The notes: generated by a model from the sequence alone, not told the origin. A stretch of 12,649 nucleotides of DNA from DUEL01 sp964580565 (GCA_964580565.1 CAZOLN010000081.1:1-12649); one strand, 5' to 3'. Numbered from the stretch's first letter, positions 1-9,061 are shown. Numbers and translations: made by a program.

Positions 1-17
1 CCCACCGAACGGGCCGT

Positions 18-45
18 TTGCCCCTCCTTGCTTTCGGTGTATAAT
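18..45 (+). promoter_or_regulatory. Sigma70-type promoter for the membrane histidine kinase
   Basis: A TTGCCC hexamer (18-23) is separated by 16 bases from a perfect TATAAT (40-45), so transcription should begin near base 52. This matters for the start of the downstream kinase. An in-frame TTG at 28 lies inside the promoter and would be upstream of the transcript, so the first usable start is the ATG at 91. The match is visible in the sequence; activity is inferred. Confidence 0.6.
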
Positions 46-90
46 CCCACAGGGGCCTTTCCGTACCGAGCCTTAAGAGAAACACCCGCG

Positions 91-3000
91 ATGGAACTGG
101 TACTCTGGGGACGCTGGTTCGTTCCGGTCTTCGACCTGCCCGTTCGGTGGTGGACCTATCTTTTCCTTGGAGCCTACCTCACTGGCTGGTTGGTCCTCGT
201 CCTGCGCCATCGGCGGGAGTTCGCAACGCTGAAGGGGCGGCGGCTGGCGCTTGCCCTGATCCTTCTGCTGTTGACCCCTCTGGCCCACAATTTCCTGCTG
301 CTTCGAGTTCCCCCCACCCAACTGCTCCCTCCCCCTTACCTGGCCGCCCAGCCGACACCACCGACGGTCCCTCTGCTGGGACTGCTGTTCCTCGCCGCTG
401 CGGTATGGGTGGGGGTCGGCCCGGCGGCGGTCCTGGGGCTGCTGGCGGGGATCGTGCAGGCGGGGACCACGACCCGCAACCCGCTGGCCCCGTTCAACTT
501 GGCCCTGGAGGCGGCGCTGCTCGTCTACCTGCTACGGCAGGATTACCGAGGGACCGTGCCCCAGATCGCCCGCCACCCCCTGGCCGCGCTACCAGGATCC
601 GTCCTGCTCATCTGGCCCCTCCGCCTTCTCGCCACCTTCGTCTTCACCTACCGTCCAGGAGGCGTCCTGGCAACGCTGGACTACGCCTGGACCCTGGAGC
701 GGCTCGACCTGGGCCTCCGCCTCCTATCCGCCCTCCTCTGCGGCATGATCCTCGAACTGGGCTACGTGGTCGGCGGTCAACGGGTCCGCCCGCAGGTCAA
801 ACCCCTCCGCACCCCTCCCTACGCCCGGTCCCTCAGCCGCCGTTTCCTTTTCACCCTCTTCCCCCTCTTCATCCTGCTGATGGTCGCTCTGACCTACGCC
901 GTCGTTCACTCCGCGATCTCCATCGCCTCCCAGCAGGCGGTCGACGCCCTGGTGCGGGACGCGTCAAACGGCGCGGACCAGATCGCCTCCTTCATCGCCA
1001 CCGGCGGAAGCCTCATCCGACAGTTCGCCACCGATCGGGTCCTGTGGGAGGGGGATGAGACCCTCTGCCAAGACCGGTTGCGGCGGGACATGGAGATGCT
1101 CCCCTATTTCACCCGCCTCACCGCCTACGACGCCGAGAAAGGGGTCCTCTGCACCTTCCCCGAAGGGGATGCAAGAGAGACGAACCTGCTTCCCGAGGAG
1201 AAGGAGATCTTCGACATCGTATACCTGACCGGCGGCTCGACGCCTACCCAGGCGTACCGAGGGCTCAACGGAGAGGCCTACATCTCCTTTCTAAGCCCCC
1301 TAGAGGATCCCCAGACCCAGGAGCGGTACGGCGTCCTGGTCGGACGGGTAGACCTGCTTCTGAACCCCCTACTGTCGGAGATCCTGAGCGGGCTGCAGAA
1401 GACGATGCAACGGGGGGTCGGGTTCGTGATCGACGCCGAAGGAAGGATCGTCGCTCACCCCGATCCGGACCACCTCTTCCATCCTTCGGGAGCCGACGTC
1501 TCTCAGCCCCCTCTGCTCCTCCTGCCCGACGAGCGGGGTTGGGTCCGCGGCGGACTCGACAGCCTGACCAACGCCCGCCAACTGGTCTGCCAGGTGGCGG
1601 TCGAGGGATACCCGTGGTCGGTCGTCATCCAACTCCCCTACGAGGTGGTCCTGGAGACGGCCATCCACATCGCGAACCCCCTCCTCGCCCTCCTGCTCCT
1701 GGTGACCGGGGCCACGGTGGTGGTCCTGCTGACCATCACCCGCCAACTGACGCGACCGCTGAACCTCTTGGCCGACGCCGCCGGGCGGATCGCGGCGGGC
1801 AACCTGGAGCACCCCATCCAGGTCCGCGGCGAGGACGAGGTCGCCCGGCTAGGAAAGGCCCTGGAGAAGATGCGGCTGAGCCTCCGGGATCGGCTACACG
1901 ACCTCTCGCTGCTCCTGAGGGTGAGCCAGGCGGTCTCCGCGTCGCTGGACCTGAGCCGGGGGATCCCGCCGATCCTGGAAGGTGTGCTCGACGCGACCGG
2001 CGGGCAGGTCGCCCGTATCGTCTTCCTCTCCGCCACCGGGGAGCCTCAGAGGGCGGTCAACCAGGGCGAGAGCGTGGAGAACATCGGCGTGCTGGATCGA
2101 TACCTGACCCGCCGCGTCCACGAGAACCAAGGGCCGGTACAGATCGAAGACCTCACCCAGGTGCTGGACCTCTCACCGTCGGCCCCTCCGCTGGACCGCC
2201 TCCGGGCCGCCATCGCTTTCCCGGTGCGCAGCCAGAACCGGATCGTGGGGATCCTGTGGGTGGGGTACGACAGGCCACACCGGTTCCCCTCCACGGAGGT
2301 GGATCTCCTCAACACGATCGTGGGCCAGACGGCGATCCTGATCGAGAACGCCCGTCTCTTCCAGATGGCGGAGGGTGGAAGACGTCGACTCTCGGCCATC
2401 CTCTCCAGCACCCGCGACGCCATCCTGGTCACCGACCGGCACAACCGGCTCCTGCTGCTCAACCCGGCCGCGGAGCACATCCTGGGGCTCTCATCCAGGG
2501 AGACGGTCGGCAAACACCTGCGGGAGATCCCCCTGCACGAGCAACTGGTCCACGTCCTCACCGCGCCCATCGAGCCGGGCGAATCGCTGGTGGCGGAGGT
2601 CCCGCTCCCCAACGGCCGCGTCTACTACGCCAACGCCTCCGTCATCCTCGACACCGGCGGCGGGATGAGCGGGCGGGTGGTGGCCCTGCGGGACATCACC
2701 TCCTTCAAGGAACTGGATAAAATGAAGTCGGAGTTCGTCGCCACCGTCTCCCACGACCTGCGGGCTCCCCTGACCTTCATCCGCGGTTACGTCTCCATGC
2801 TCCCGATGATCGGCCCCCTCACCGAGAAGCAACAGGAGTACGTGGAGAAGATCCTCAACGGGATCGAACAGATCAGCCGACTGGTGGAGGACCTGCTGAA
2901 CCTGGGCCGGATCGAGGCGGGGGTCGGCCTGGAGAAGAAGCCGTGCCACCTGGGAGCGCTGGTCGTAGAGGCGGTGGATCGGATGCGCGCCCAGGCCGCC

Positions 3001-3405
3001 GCAAAGGGGCTCACCCTGCGGCTGGAGGCCTCGGAGCCCGCACCGGTCATCCTCGGCGACGCCACGCTCCTCCGACAGGCGATCGCCAACCTGGTCGACA
3101 ACGCCATCAAGTACACCCCCTCCGGTGGGCTGGTGACCGTCGGCCTGCGCACCACCGAAGAGGAGGTGCTCATCAGCGTCAAGGACACCGGCATCGGCAT
3201 CGCCCCGGAGGATCAGGTGCGGCTGTTCGAGAAGTTCTACCGCATCCGCCGCAAGGAGACCGGAGAGATCCAGGGGACCGGCCTGGGGTTGGCCATCGTG
3301 AAATCGATCGTCGAGCGCCACGGTGGGCGGGTGTGGGTCGAATCGGCCCTCAACCAGGGGAGCACCTTCACCATCGCCCTGCCCCTCCGCCCGCCGGAGG
3401 AGTAG
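91..3405 (+). CDS. Membrane-bound sensor histidine kinase (multi-TM, dCache-like, HAMP, GAF, PAS, HisKA, HATPase_c)
   Basis: This is a 1104-residue sensor kinase that should autophosphorylate on a histidine and pass the phosphate to a response regulator; no regulator is encoded nearby. Residues 1 to about 245 form several hydrophobic segments, an integral membrane module of unassigned type. A further membrane helix (about 252-274) and another (about 528-550) bracket an extracytoplasmic region of some 250 residues that looks like a dCache sensor. A HAMP linker (about 548-605), a GAF domain (about 610-755) and a PAS domain (about 760-865) follow. HisKA carries the phosphoacceptor in SHDLRAPLTFIRGY (His888). 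HATPase_c shows the N box (LVDNAIKYTP, Asn1004), G1 (DTGIGI, Asp1032) and G2 (GTGLGLAIV). All catalytic motifs are intact. The start was set at ATG 91, with a weak purine-rich RBS at 75-82, because an upstream in-frame TTG overlaps the promoter. The ligand is unknown; the dCache call rests on layout, not a profile match. Confidence 0.88.
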   Translation: MELVLWGRWFVPVFDLPVRWWTYLFLGAYLTGWLVLVLRHRREFATLKGRRLALALILLLLTPLAHNFLLLRVPPTQLLPPPYLAAQPTPPTVPLLGLLFLAAAVWVGVGPAAVLGLLAGIVQAGTTTRNPLAPFNLALEAALLVYLLRQDYRGTVPQIARHPLAALPGSVLLIWPLRLLATFVFTYRPGGVLATLDYAWTLERLDLGLRLLSALLCGMILELGYVVGGQRVRPQVKPLRTPPYARSLSRRFLFTLFPLFILLMVALTYAVVHSAISIASQQAVDALVRDASNGADQIASFIATGGSLIRQFATDRVLWEGDETLCQDRLRRDMEMLPYFTRLTAYDAEKGVLCTFPEGDARETNLLPEEKEIFDIVYLTGGSTPTQAYRGLNGEAYISFLSPLEDPQTQERYGVLVGRVDLLLNPLLSEILSGLQKTMQRGVGFVIDAEGRIVAHPDPDHLFHPSGADVSQPPLLLLPDERGWVRGGLDSLTNARQLVCQVAVEGYPWSVVIQLPYEVVLETAIHIANPLLALLLLVTGATVVVLLTITRQLTRPLNLLADAAGRIAAGNLEHPIQVRGEDEVARLGKALEKMRLSLRDRLHDLSLLLRVSQAVSASLDLSRGIPPILEGVLDATGGQVARIVFLSATGEPQRAVNQGESVENIGVLDRYLTRRVHENQGPVQIEDLTQVLDLSPSAPPLDRLRAAIAFPVRSQNRIVGILWVGYDRPHRFPSTEVDLLNTIVGQTAILIENARLFQMAEGGRRRLSAILSSTRDAILVTDRHNRLLLLNPAAEHILGLSSRETVGKHLREIPLHEQLVHVLTAPIEPGESLVAEVPLPNGRVYYANASVILDTGGGMSGRVVALRDITSFKELDKMKSEFVATVSHDLRAPLTFIRGYVSMLPMIGPLTEKQQEYVEKILNGIEQISRLVEDLLNLGRIEAGVGLEKKPCHLGALVVEAVDRMRAQAAAKGLTLRLEASEPAPVILGDATLLRQAIANLVDNAIKYTPSGGLVTVGLRTTEEEVLISVKDTGIGIAPEDQVRLFEKFYRIRRKETGEIQGTGLGLAIVKSIVERHGGRVWVESALNQGSTFTIALPLRPPEE

Positions 3406-3448
3406 AGAGGCGCGATGCCCAGCCTTGCACCTGACTTTTTCGGGTTCC

Positions 3449-3520
3449 ACCACGGAGGCACAGAGGACACAGAGGTCTCTCTAATCTTGAGAAACTCTGT
3501 GTCCTCTGTGCCTCTGTGGT
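3449..3520. repeat. Long palindromic intergenic repeat (26-bp arms, 20-base loop)
   Basis: The arms at 3449-3474 and 3495-3520 are complementary at 25 of 26 positions; the single exception (g3454 against t3515) is a G-U wobble in plus-strand RNA. The arms are built on the purine-rich phrase GAGGCACAGAGGACACAGAG and enclose a 20-base loop. The unit lies between the kinase stop and ychF and ends 21 bases before the ychF ATG, so it would sit in any read-through transcript. No T-tract follows either arm, so it does not look like a classical intrinsic terminator. From memory, near-identical palindromes recur in intergenic regions of many unrelated bacterial genomes and are often mistranslated as short hypothetical proteins. 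I could not check copy number here. Confidence 0.85.
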
Positions 3521-3541
3521 AAAACGCTAAAGGACACAAAG

Positions 3542-4642
3542 ATGGGTCTGCAGATCGGCATCGTCGGCCTGCCCAACGTAGGAAAATCCACCCTCTTCAA
3601 CGCCCTCACGAAGGCGGGAGCGGCCACCGCTCCCTACCCCTTCACCACCATCGACCCCAACCGGGGCGTGGCGGCGGTACCCGACCGCCGCCTGGAGGCG
3701 CTGGCCCGACTGGTGGGGCCGGAGCAGGTCACACCGACCACGGTGGAGTTCGTGGACATCGCCGGGCTGGTGCGGGGCTCCCACCGGGGAGAGGGGCTGG
3801 GCAACCGGTTCCTGGCCCACATCCGGGAGGTGGACGCGGTAGCGGTGGTGGCCCGCTGCTTCGCCGACCCCGACGTGGCCCACGTGGACGGGAGCCTCGA
3901 TCCGGTGCGGGACCTGGAGGTGCTGGACCTGGAGTTGACCCTGGCCGACCTGGAGACGGTCCAACGGCGGCTGGAGAAGGCCCGCGCAGCGGCCAAGGCC
4001 CGACCCAAGGAGGCCCGGGAGGAGGTGGCACTGCTGGAGGATCTGGAGGCCCGGCTCCAGCGGGGAGAACGGGCCGATCGATGGGCCAGCGAGGGGGAAG
4101 GCCGGGCCAATCTGGCGCGGGAACTCTTCCTCCTCACGGCCAAACCCCGCCTCTACGTGGCGAACGTGGGGGAGGAGGACCTGCCGGAGGGCGGGGAAAT
4201 GGCAGCGAAGGTGATGGAGCGGGTAGCGGCGGAGGGCGCGCCCTGCGTCGTCCTCTGCGCTCAACTGGAGGCGGACCTGGCCGAATGGCCTCCCGACGAG
4301 GCAGCGGAGTACCGGGCCGCGCTGGGGCTGGACCGATCCGGGCTGGAAGCGTTGGTTTGGGCCGGGTATCGCACCCTCGACCTCATCACCTTCTTCACCA
4401 TCGTCGGCGGCCGGGAGGTCCGCGCCTGGTCGGTCCGGCGGGGGGCCACTGCCCCGGAGGCCGCCGGCCGGGTTCACACCGACATGGAACGGGGCTTCAT
4501 CCGCGCCGAGGTGATCGACTGGCAGGAACTGGTGGAGGCCGGCGGCTGGTCCGCCGCCCGCGAACGGGGCCTCGTCCGCACCGAGGGGCGGGACTACGTG
4601 GTGCAGGACGGAGACGTATGCCTGTTCCGGTTTCGACCGTGA
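3542..4642 (+). CDS. ychF: Ribosome-binding redox-responsive ATPase YchF (OLA1 family)
   Basis: YchF is a universally conserved Obg-related P-loop NTPase that prefers ATP and binds the ribosome. It is linked to translation and oxidative-stress responses. The 366-residue product matches the usual family length of about 363. The Walker A/G1 loop is GLPNVGKST (residues 9-17). G3 is DIAGLVRG (72-79), with leucine where classical GTPases have glutamine, as expected of HAS-type NTPases. The G4 position shows N208-x-x-E211 instead of NKxD, which explains the ATP preference of the family. A predicted coiled-coil segment rich in Arg, Ala and Glu follows G4-proximal sequence, and a TGS domain occupies roughly residues 280-364. 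The ATG at 3542 is preceded by AAAGGA (3529-3534) at good spacing. rlmN follows on the same strand 54 bases later, and co-transcription is likely. No unusual substitutions seen. Confidence 0.96.
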   Translation: MGLQIGIVGLPNVGKSTLFNALTKAGAATAPYPFTTIDPNRGVAAVPDRRLEALARLVGPEQVTPTTVEFVDIAGLVRGSHRGEGLGNRFLAHIREVDAVAVVARCFADPDVAHVDGSLDPVRDLEVLDLELTLADLETVQRRLEKARAAAKARPKEAREEVALLEDLEARLQRGERADRWASEGEGRANLARELFLLTAKPRLYVANVGEEDLPEGGEMAAKVMERVAAEGAPCVVLCAQLEADLAEWPPDEAAEYRAALGLDRSGLEALVWAGYRTLDLITFFTIVGGREVRAWSVRRGATAPEAAGRVHTDMERGFIRAEVIDWQELVEAGGWSAARERGLVRTEGRDYVVQDGDVCLFRFRP

Positions 4643-4696
4643 TGCACCGATCGCCGCGTCCGCTATCCGGAAAAACGCGGTCCTGATCCACAGAAT

Positions 4697-5837
4697 ATGA
4701 CAGCCGACACCCCTTCCCTGTACGATTTTGACTTCCCCTCTCTCCAGGCCCTTCTGGAGGGTTGGGGCGAGCCCGCCTACCGCGCCCGCCAGGTGTGGGA
4801 ATGGCTCTACGTCCATCTGGCGGACGACTTCGACCAGATGACCAACCTCCCCAAGGCACTGCGCCGTCGGCTGGCCGAGGAGACGGTCGTCGGCGCGCCG
4901 GAGGTGGTGGACACCCAGGTCTCGTCGGACGGGCAGACGCGGAAGGACCTGCTCCGGTTGCGGGACGGCGAGACGGTGGAGGTGGTGCTGATGCAGTACG
5001 AGCGCCGCCGGACGGTCTGCGTCTCCACCCAGGTGGGCTGCCCTATTGGCTGCGCCTTTTGCGCGACGGGCCAGGCCGGGTTCCGGCGGGATCTCACCGC
5101 CGGGGAGATCGTCGCCCAGGTGCTCCACTTCGCTCGCATCCTCCGCGCCGAAGGGGAGCGGGTGACCAACGTGGTCCTGATGGGAATGGGCGAGCCGTTG
5201 CTCAACTACGACGCCTCCCTGGAGGCCATCCGCCGCCTCATCGACCCCACGGGCTTCCGCCTGGGCCAGCGGCATATCACCCTCTCGACGGTGGGGATTG
5301 TGCCGGGGATCGATCGGTTGTCCCGCGAGAGGGGAATCGGGNNNNNNNNNNNNNNNNNNNNNNNNNNNNNNNNNNNNNNNNNNNNNNNNNNNNNNNNNNN
5401 NNNNNNNNNNNNNNNNNNNNNNNNNNNNNNNNNNNNNNNNNCACGCCGCCACCGACGACCTGCGGGACCGGCTGGTGCCGATCAATCGGAAGTACCCCTT
5501 GGACGACCTGTTCGCCGCCTGCCACCGGTACGTGGAGCGGACCGGTCGGCGGATCAGTTTCGAGTGGGCGCTCATCGCGGGGGTGAACGACATGCCACAA
5601 CAGGCCGAGGCCCTGGCAGCACGGCTGGCGGGCCTGCTGGCTCACGTCAACCTGATCCCACTGAACCCGACGCCGGGTTACGAAGGACAGCCCTCCCCTC
5701 CCGAGGCCATCGCCGCCTTCACCGACGTCCTCGCTCGACGCCGCATCCCCCACACCGTCCGACTCCGTCGCGGGATCGAGATCAAGGCGGGGTGTGGTCA
5801 GTTGCGCTATCGCAACCTGGCGCGGCGTCGTCGATAA
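4697..5837 (+). CDS. rlmN: Dual-specificity 23S rRNA/tRNA adenine-C2 methyltransferase RlmN (interrupted by assembly gap)
   Basis: RlmN is a radical-SAM enzyme that methylates C2 of an adenine in 23S rRNA and of A37 in some tRNAs. The radical-SAM CxxxCxxC cluster motif is CPIGCAFC (Cys115, Cys119, Cys122). The methyl-carrying enzyme also needs two catalytic cysteines, and both are present: Cys108 in TVCVSTQVGC, seven residues before the cluster as in E. coli RlmN, and the C-terminal one in KAGCGQL (codon 5793-5795). MGMGEPLLNY is the SAM-binding GEP motif. A run of 100 N (5342-5441) splits the gene. The left part ends on a complete codon at 5341 and the right part resumes on a codon boundary at 5442, so the true missing length should be a multiple of three. 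By family comparison only about 7-10 residues (the strand before HAATDDLRD) are missing, so the frameshift is a placeholder artefact, not a pseudogene. The start at ATG 4697 has no strong RBS. Confidence 0.93.
5342..5441. other. Assembly gap of 100 N inside rlmN
   Basis: Exactly 100 unknown bases, the conventional placeholder for a gap of unknown size. Family comparison suggests the real gap is only about 20-30 bases. Because 100 is not a multiple of three it shifts the frame and can make automatic annotation split rlmN into two genes. Confidence 0.98.
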
Positions 5838-5859
5838 CTCCAAAGTAAGGGGACAAAGC

Positions 5860-5892
5860 AGGTGCGACGCACCTTGAAGGTGCGTCGCACCT
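5860..5892. repeat. Nested double palindrome between convergent genes
   Basis: The 16-base segment 5860-5875 and the 16-base segment 5877-5892 are perfect inverted copies around a single central base (5876). Each arm also contains its own palindrome: AGGTGCG and CGCACCT around one base. The element can therefore fold as one long hairpin or as two short ones, in DNA or RNA of either strand. It sits in the 76-base space between the rlmN stop and the stop of the opposing kinase, where a bidirectional terminator would be useful, but no T-run follows on either side. It also resembles a dispersed intergenic repeat; copy number cannot be tested from this window. Confidence 0.8.
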
Positions 5893-5913
5893 ATACAGGG
5901 GTCCTGCCAGCGC

Positions 5914-8900
5914 TCAGACCGGCAACCAGAGAGTGAAGGTGCTCCCCTTCCCGACCTCGCTCTCCACCTCGATCCCACCTCCGTGGAGGTCGAGGATCTC
6001 GCGCACGATGGGAAGCCCCAGCCCTGAACCGACCGTTCCGCTCTTCCGGGCCGCCGATCCCCGGAAGAAACGGTCGAAGATGCGCTCCTTCTCCTCCTCG
6101 GGGATGCCGTAGCCCGTGTCGGACACGACCACCCGGACCCGCCCGCCCCCCGCTTCGGTTCGGACCACGATCCGCCCGCCGGGCGCGGTGTAGTTGACGG
6201 CATTGAGCACCAGGTTGGACACCGCCCGCTGGATCTGGCCGCGGTCGGCCATCACGGTCGGAAGGCCGGACCCGGGCTCGAAGAGAAGGGTCACCCCCTT
6301 CGCCGTCGCCCGCTTCGCGTGATGGGCCACGACCTCATCGACCACCCCGTTCAGGTCCAACGGCTCCGGCTTGAACGGGGCCACCCCCCGCTCCAACCGG
6401 GAGAGGTCCAGCAGATCCTCCACCAACTCGGCCAGCAGGTCCACCTCTTGGACCAGCGTCTGCAGGTACTCGGCTGGTCGCTCCGGCAGGGGCTCTCTCT
6501 GCAACAGATCGGCGTACAGTTTGATGGTCGTCACCGGCGTGCGTAGCTCGTGGGCCGCGTCGGCGATGAACTGGGACTTCAAGCGGTCCAGTTCCTTCAA
6601 CCGAGAGATGTCCTCCAGGATGCCGACGAAGGCCGTCGGCCGTCCGTCCGGGCTGCGGATCGGGGTGACGACCAGTTGGGCATCGTAGCGCGTTCCGTCC
6701 TTCCGCTTGAACACCCCTTCGCCGACCCATTTCTTCCCCCCGCGCAGCAACGCCCCCATCGTGGCAAACTGTTGCAGGTCCTCCTCCTCCGCCAGCCAGA
6801 AGTCGCACCGACGGCCGTGCATCTCCTCTGGGGTGTAGCCGGTGATCTCCTCGGCCGCGGGGTTCATATACTCCACCCGCCCCTCCAGGTCGGTGACGAT
6901 GACCCCTTCGCCGATGCTATCCAGAATGGCCTGGATGCGCTCCCGCTCCACGCGCAACTCGGCGGTCCGTTCCTCCACCCGCCGCTCCAGTTCCTCCGCG
7001 TAGGCCCGGAGTTCCTCGTGCAGCCGGACGTTCTCGATCGCCGTTGCGATGTGGCCGGCGAGGGCCTCCATCGCCTGCACATCCGCATCGTCGAAGGCGT
7101 TCAGCCGCCTGCTCTGGATGTCGAGCACGCCGATCACCCGATCCCGGTACTTGAGCGGCACGTCCAGTTCGGCCTGCGTCTCGGCGATGTAGGGGGCGAT
7201 GTAGCGGGGCTCTTGGCTCACGTCGTTGGCCAGCAGCGTCTCCCCCAAGAAAGCGGCCCACCCGACCATCCCCTCCTTGAGTTTCTGGCGGAACCCCTCG
7301 GGCGTGCGGCCGGCGAAGACCCCGGCCCCGGTGGTGAAGACCAACTCCTGGGTGTCGGGGTCAAGAAGAAACACGGCCACGTAGTCGTAACCGAAGGCCT
7401 CGATGACCCGGGCCGTCGTCTCCCGAAGGAGCGTGTCGAGATCGCGGACGGCGGCGATCTCCCGAGCGACCTCGGAGACGAGTGCGAGCCGTTCCGCCAG
7501 CCGCTGCGTCCGCTCGTAGAGCCGGGCGTTCTCCAGGGCGACCGCCACCTGCGCCGCGATGGCGGTGAGGAGGTCCCGCTCGTGCTCGCCGTAGGCCCGC
7601 GGGGTGGTGTAACTCTGGACACCGATGACGCCGATCACCCGATCCTGAAAGATCAACGGCACCCCGAGCCAGGAGAGCGCCATCGGCCCGATGGGTTCCA
7701 CGTCGAGTTCCCGCAGCCGTTCGGAGACGTTGTCCGGGATCAGAAGGGGTTCCCGGGTGCGGATGAGGTACTCGGTGAGGCCCCGNNNNNNNNNNNNNNN
7801 NNNNNNNNNNNNNNNNNNNNNNNNNNNNNNNNNNNNNNNNNNNNNNNNNNNNNNNNNNNNNNNNNNNNNNNNNNNNNNNNNNNNNCGCCTGGAACATCTC
7901 GGCGTTGGCCAGCGCCAGGGCGGCGTAGTCGGCCAGGATGGTGAACAGCCGCCGATCTTCCTCATCGAATCCGTCCAGTTCTCGGCTCTCGGCATTGAGC
8001 GCGCCCAGAACCTTTCCTTTTACCGCCAGCGGGACGCAGAACTCAGATCGGGCGCCCAGCCCGGAGTCGATATATCGGGGGTCTTCCCGCACGTCGGGCA
8101 GATAGATAGGCCGGCCCGAGCGGGCCACGGCGGGAATGATGCCCCTTTTACTGTCCAGGGGGAGGTCCGTCAGGCCCACGGGGTGGTCCTTGCAGGCATA
8201 GGCGACGCGGACCAGCCGTTTGCGCTCGTCCTCCACCAGCCAGATGCCACAGACCTGGAAGCCCAGCGTCTGCCGGGCCACCTGCACCACCGCCTGGCAG
8301 ATGCGATCCTTGTCGCGCGTCAACACCAGCGAGCGGCCGAGGGTGTGGATCGCCTCCATCCGCGCCGCGTATTGGGCCACCCGATCCTCGGCCCGCTCCC
8401 CCCGCCGCAGGTTCTCCACGCACCGGTCCAGTTCGGCCGCTGCGGACTGGGCCGTGCGGTAGTACAGATTGTCGCACACCTCCGTGCCGATCACGACCGC
8501 CGGATGGACCCGCAACACGTCCAGGAGAAGGTCGGGCGGGAACCGACGACGGTCGTACTGGCAGATCGCCAGGCACTTGCTTTCCGAGAAGAACTCCCTC
8601 AGTTTCGCCTCGTATTCGACCAGTCGCTCGGAGCCGGGCTGCCCCCGCAGCGCCCAGGCCATCTCGCCGGTGACGCGCAGGGCGCTGTACCCCTCCGCCA
8701 ACGCCCGCTCCGTCTCCGCCCGCAGGAGAGCGATCATCCGGTCCGGATCGAAGAGCCCGTCGCGAAGATAGACCTCACCGCTGGTGGCGATGACCAACTG
8801 TCCCCGCTCGAGGAACGGCCGGGGGTCCAGCCCATCCGCCCGGAGGCGGTCCAGGGCGGTGTCCACGGCCTCCGCATCGACGATGACGAAGACCTTCTCA

Positions 8901-9013
8901 CCCCGCTCCAGCCCCCGCTGTACGAAGGAGGAAAATACAATGCGGCGCTCTTCCTCTGTCTCGTAGAAGTGACAGAGGTGGTCACCCGGCCTCAGATCCT
9001 CAACGGTGGACAT
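5914..9013 (-). CDS. Soluble sensor histidine kinase: MEDS, three GAF, PAS, HisKA, HATPase_c (interrupted by assembly gap)
   Basis: This is one kinase read 9013 to 5914, split by 100 N. The N-terminal part (376 residues) begins with a MEDS domain (GDHLCHFYETEEERR through about residue 185), named for methanogen/methylotroph DcmR sensors, followed by GAF1 (about 225-372). After the gap come 623 residues: the C-terminal half of GAF2, a complete GAF3 (about 7480-7020), a coiled coil (about 7020-6945), a PAS domain (about 6940-6590), HisKA with the phosphoacceptor in AAHELRTP (codon 6552-6550), and HATPase_c with NLVLNAVNYT, DTGYGI and GSGLGL. No membrane segment is seen, so it is probably cytosolic. 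ATG 9013 was chosen because GAGGGGAAGGGG lies just upstream and the MEDS fold starts directly after; an ATG at 9085 would add an unconserved tail. Codon boundaries on both sides of the gap agree with a missing multiple of three. No response regulator is adjacent, and the signal sensed is unknown. Confidence 0.88.
7786..7885. other. Assembly gap of 100 N inside the MEDS kinase
   Basis: Exactly 100 N. Upstream coding ends after GAF1 (…NAEMFQA). Downstream coding resumes at RGLTEYLIRTREPLLIPD, about halfway through a second GAF domain. The missing part should include the first half of GAF2, roughly 60-100 residues, so the true gap is probably longer than 100 bases. Similar consecutive GAF modules may have hindered assembly. 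Confidence 0.97.
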
Positions 9014-9061
9014 CGAACCCCTTCCCCTCGTCCAACCGACGGTCGAGCCGGTGGGGCGGGC

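Noticed and set aside
147..1058. Long Pro/Arg/Gly-rich open frames in alternative frames of the kinase and other genes
   Set aside because: These are low-complexity shadows caused by high GC content, with no RBS or family similarity.
3237..3539. Minus-strand open frame through the palindrome giving an HRGTEDTE-type peptide
   Set aside because: This is the usual spurious translation of the 3449-3520 repeat and it overlaps the kinase 3' end.
4654..4680. CCGCGT/ACGCGG inverted repeat between ychF and rlmN
   Set aside because: Only six base pairs around a 15-base loop, no T-tract, and the two genes look co-transcribed; not distinguishable from chance in GC-rich DNA.
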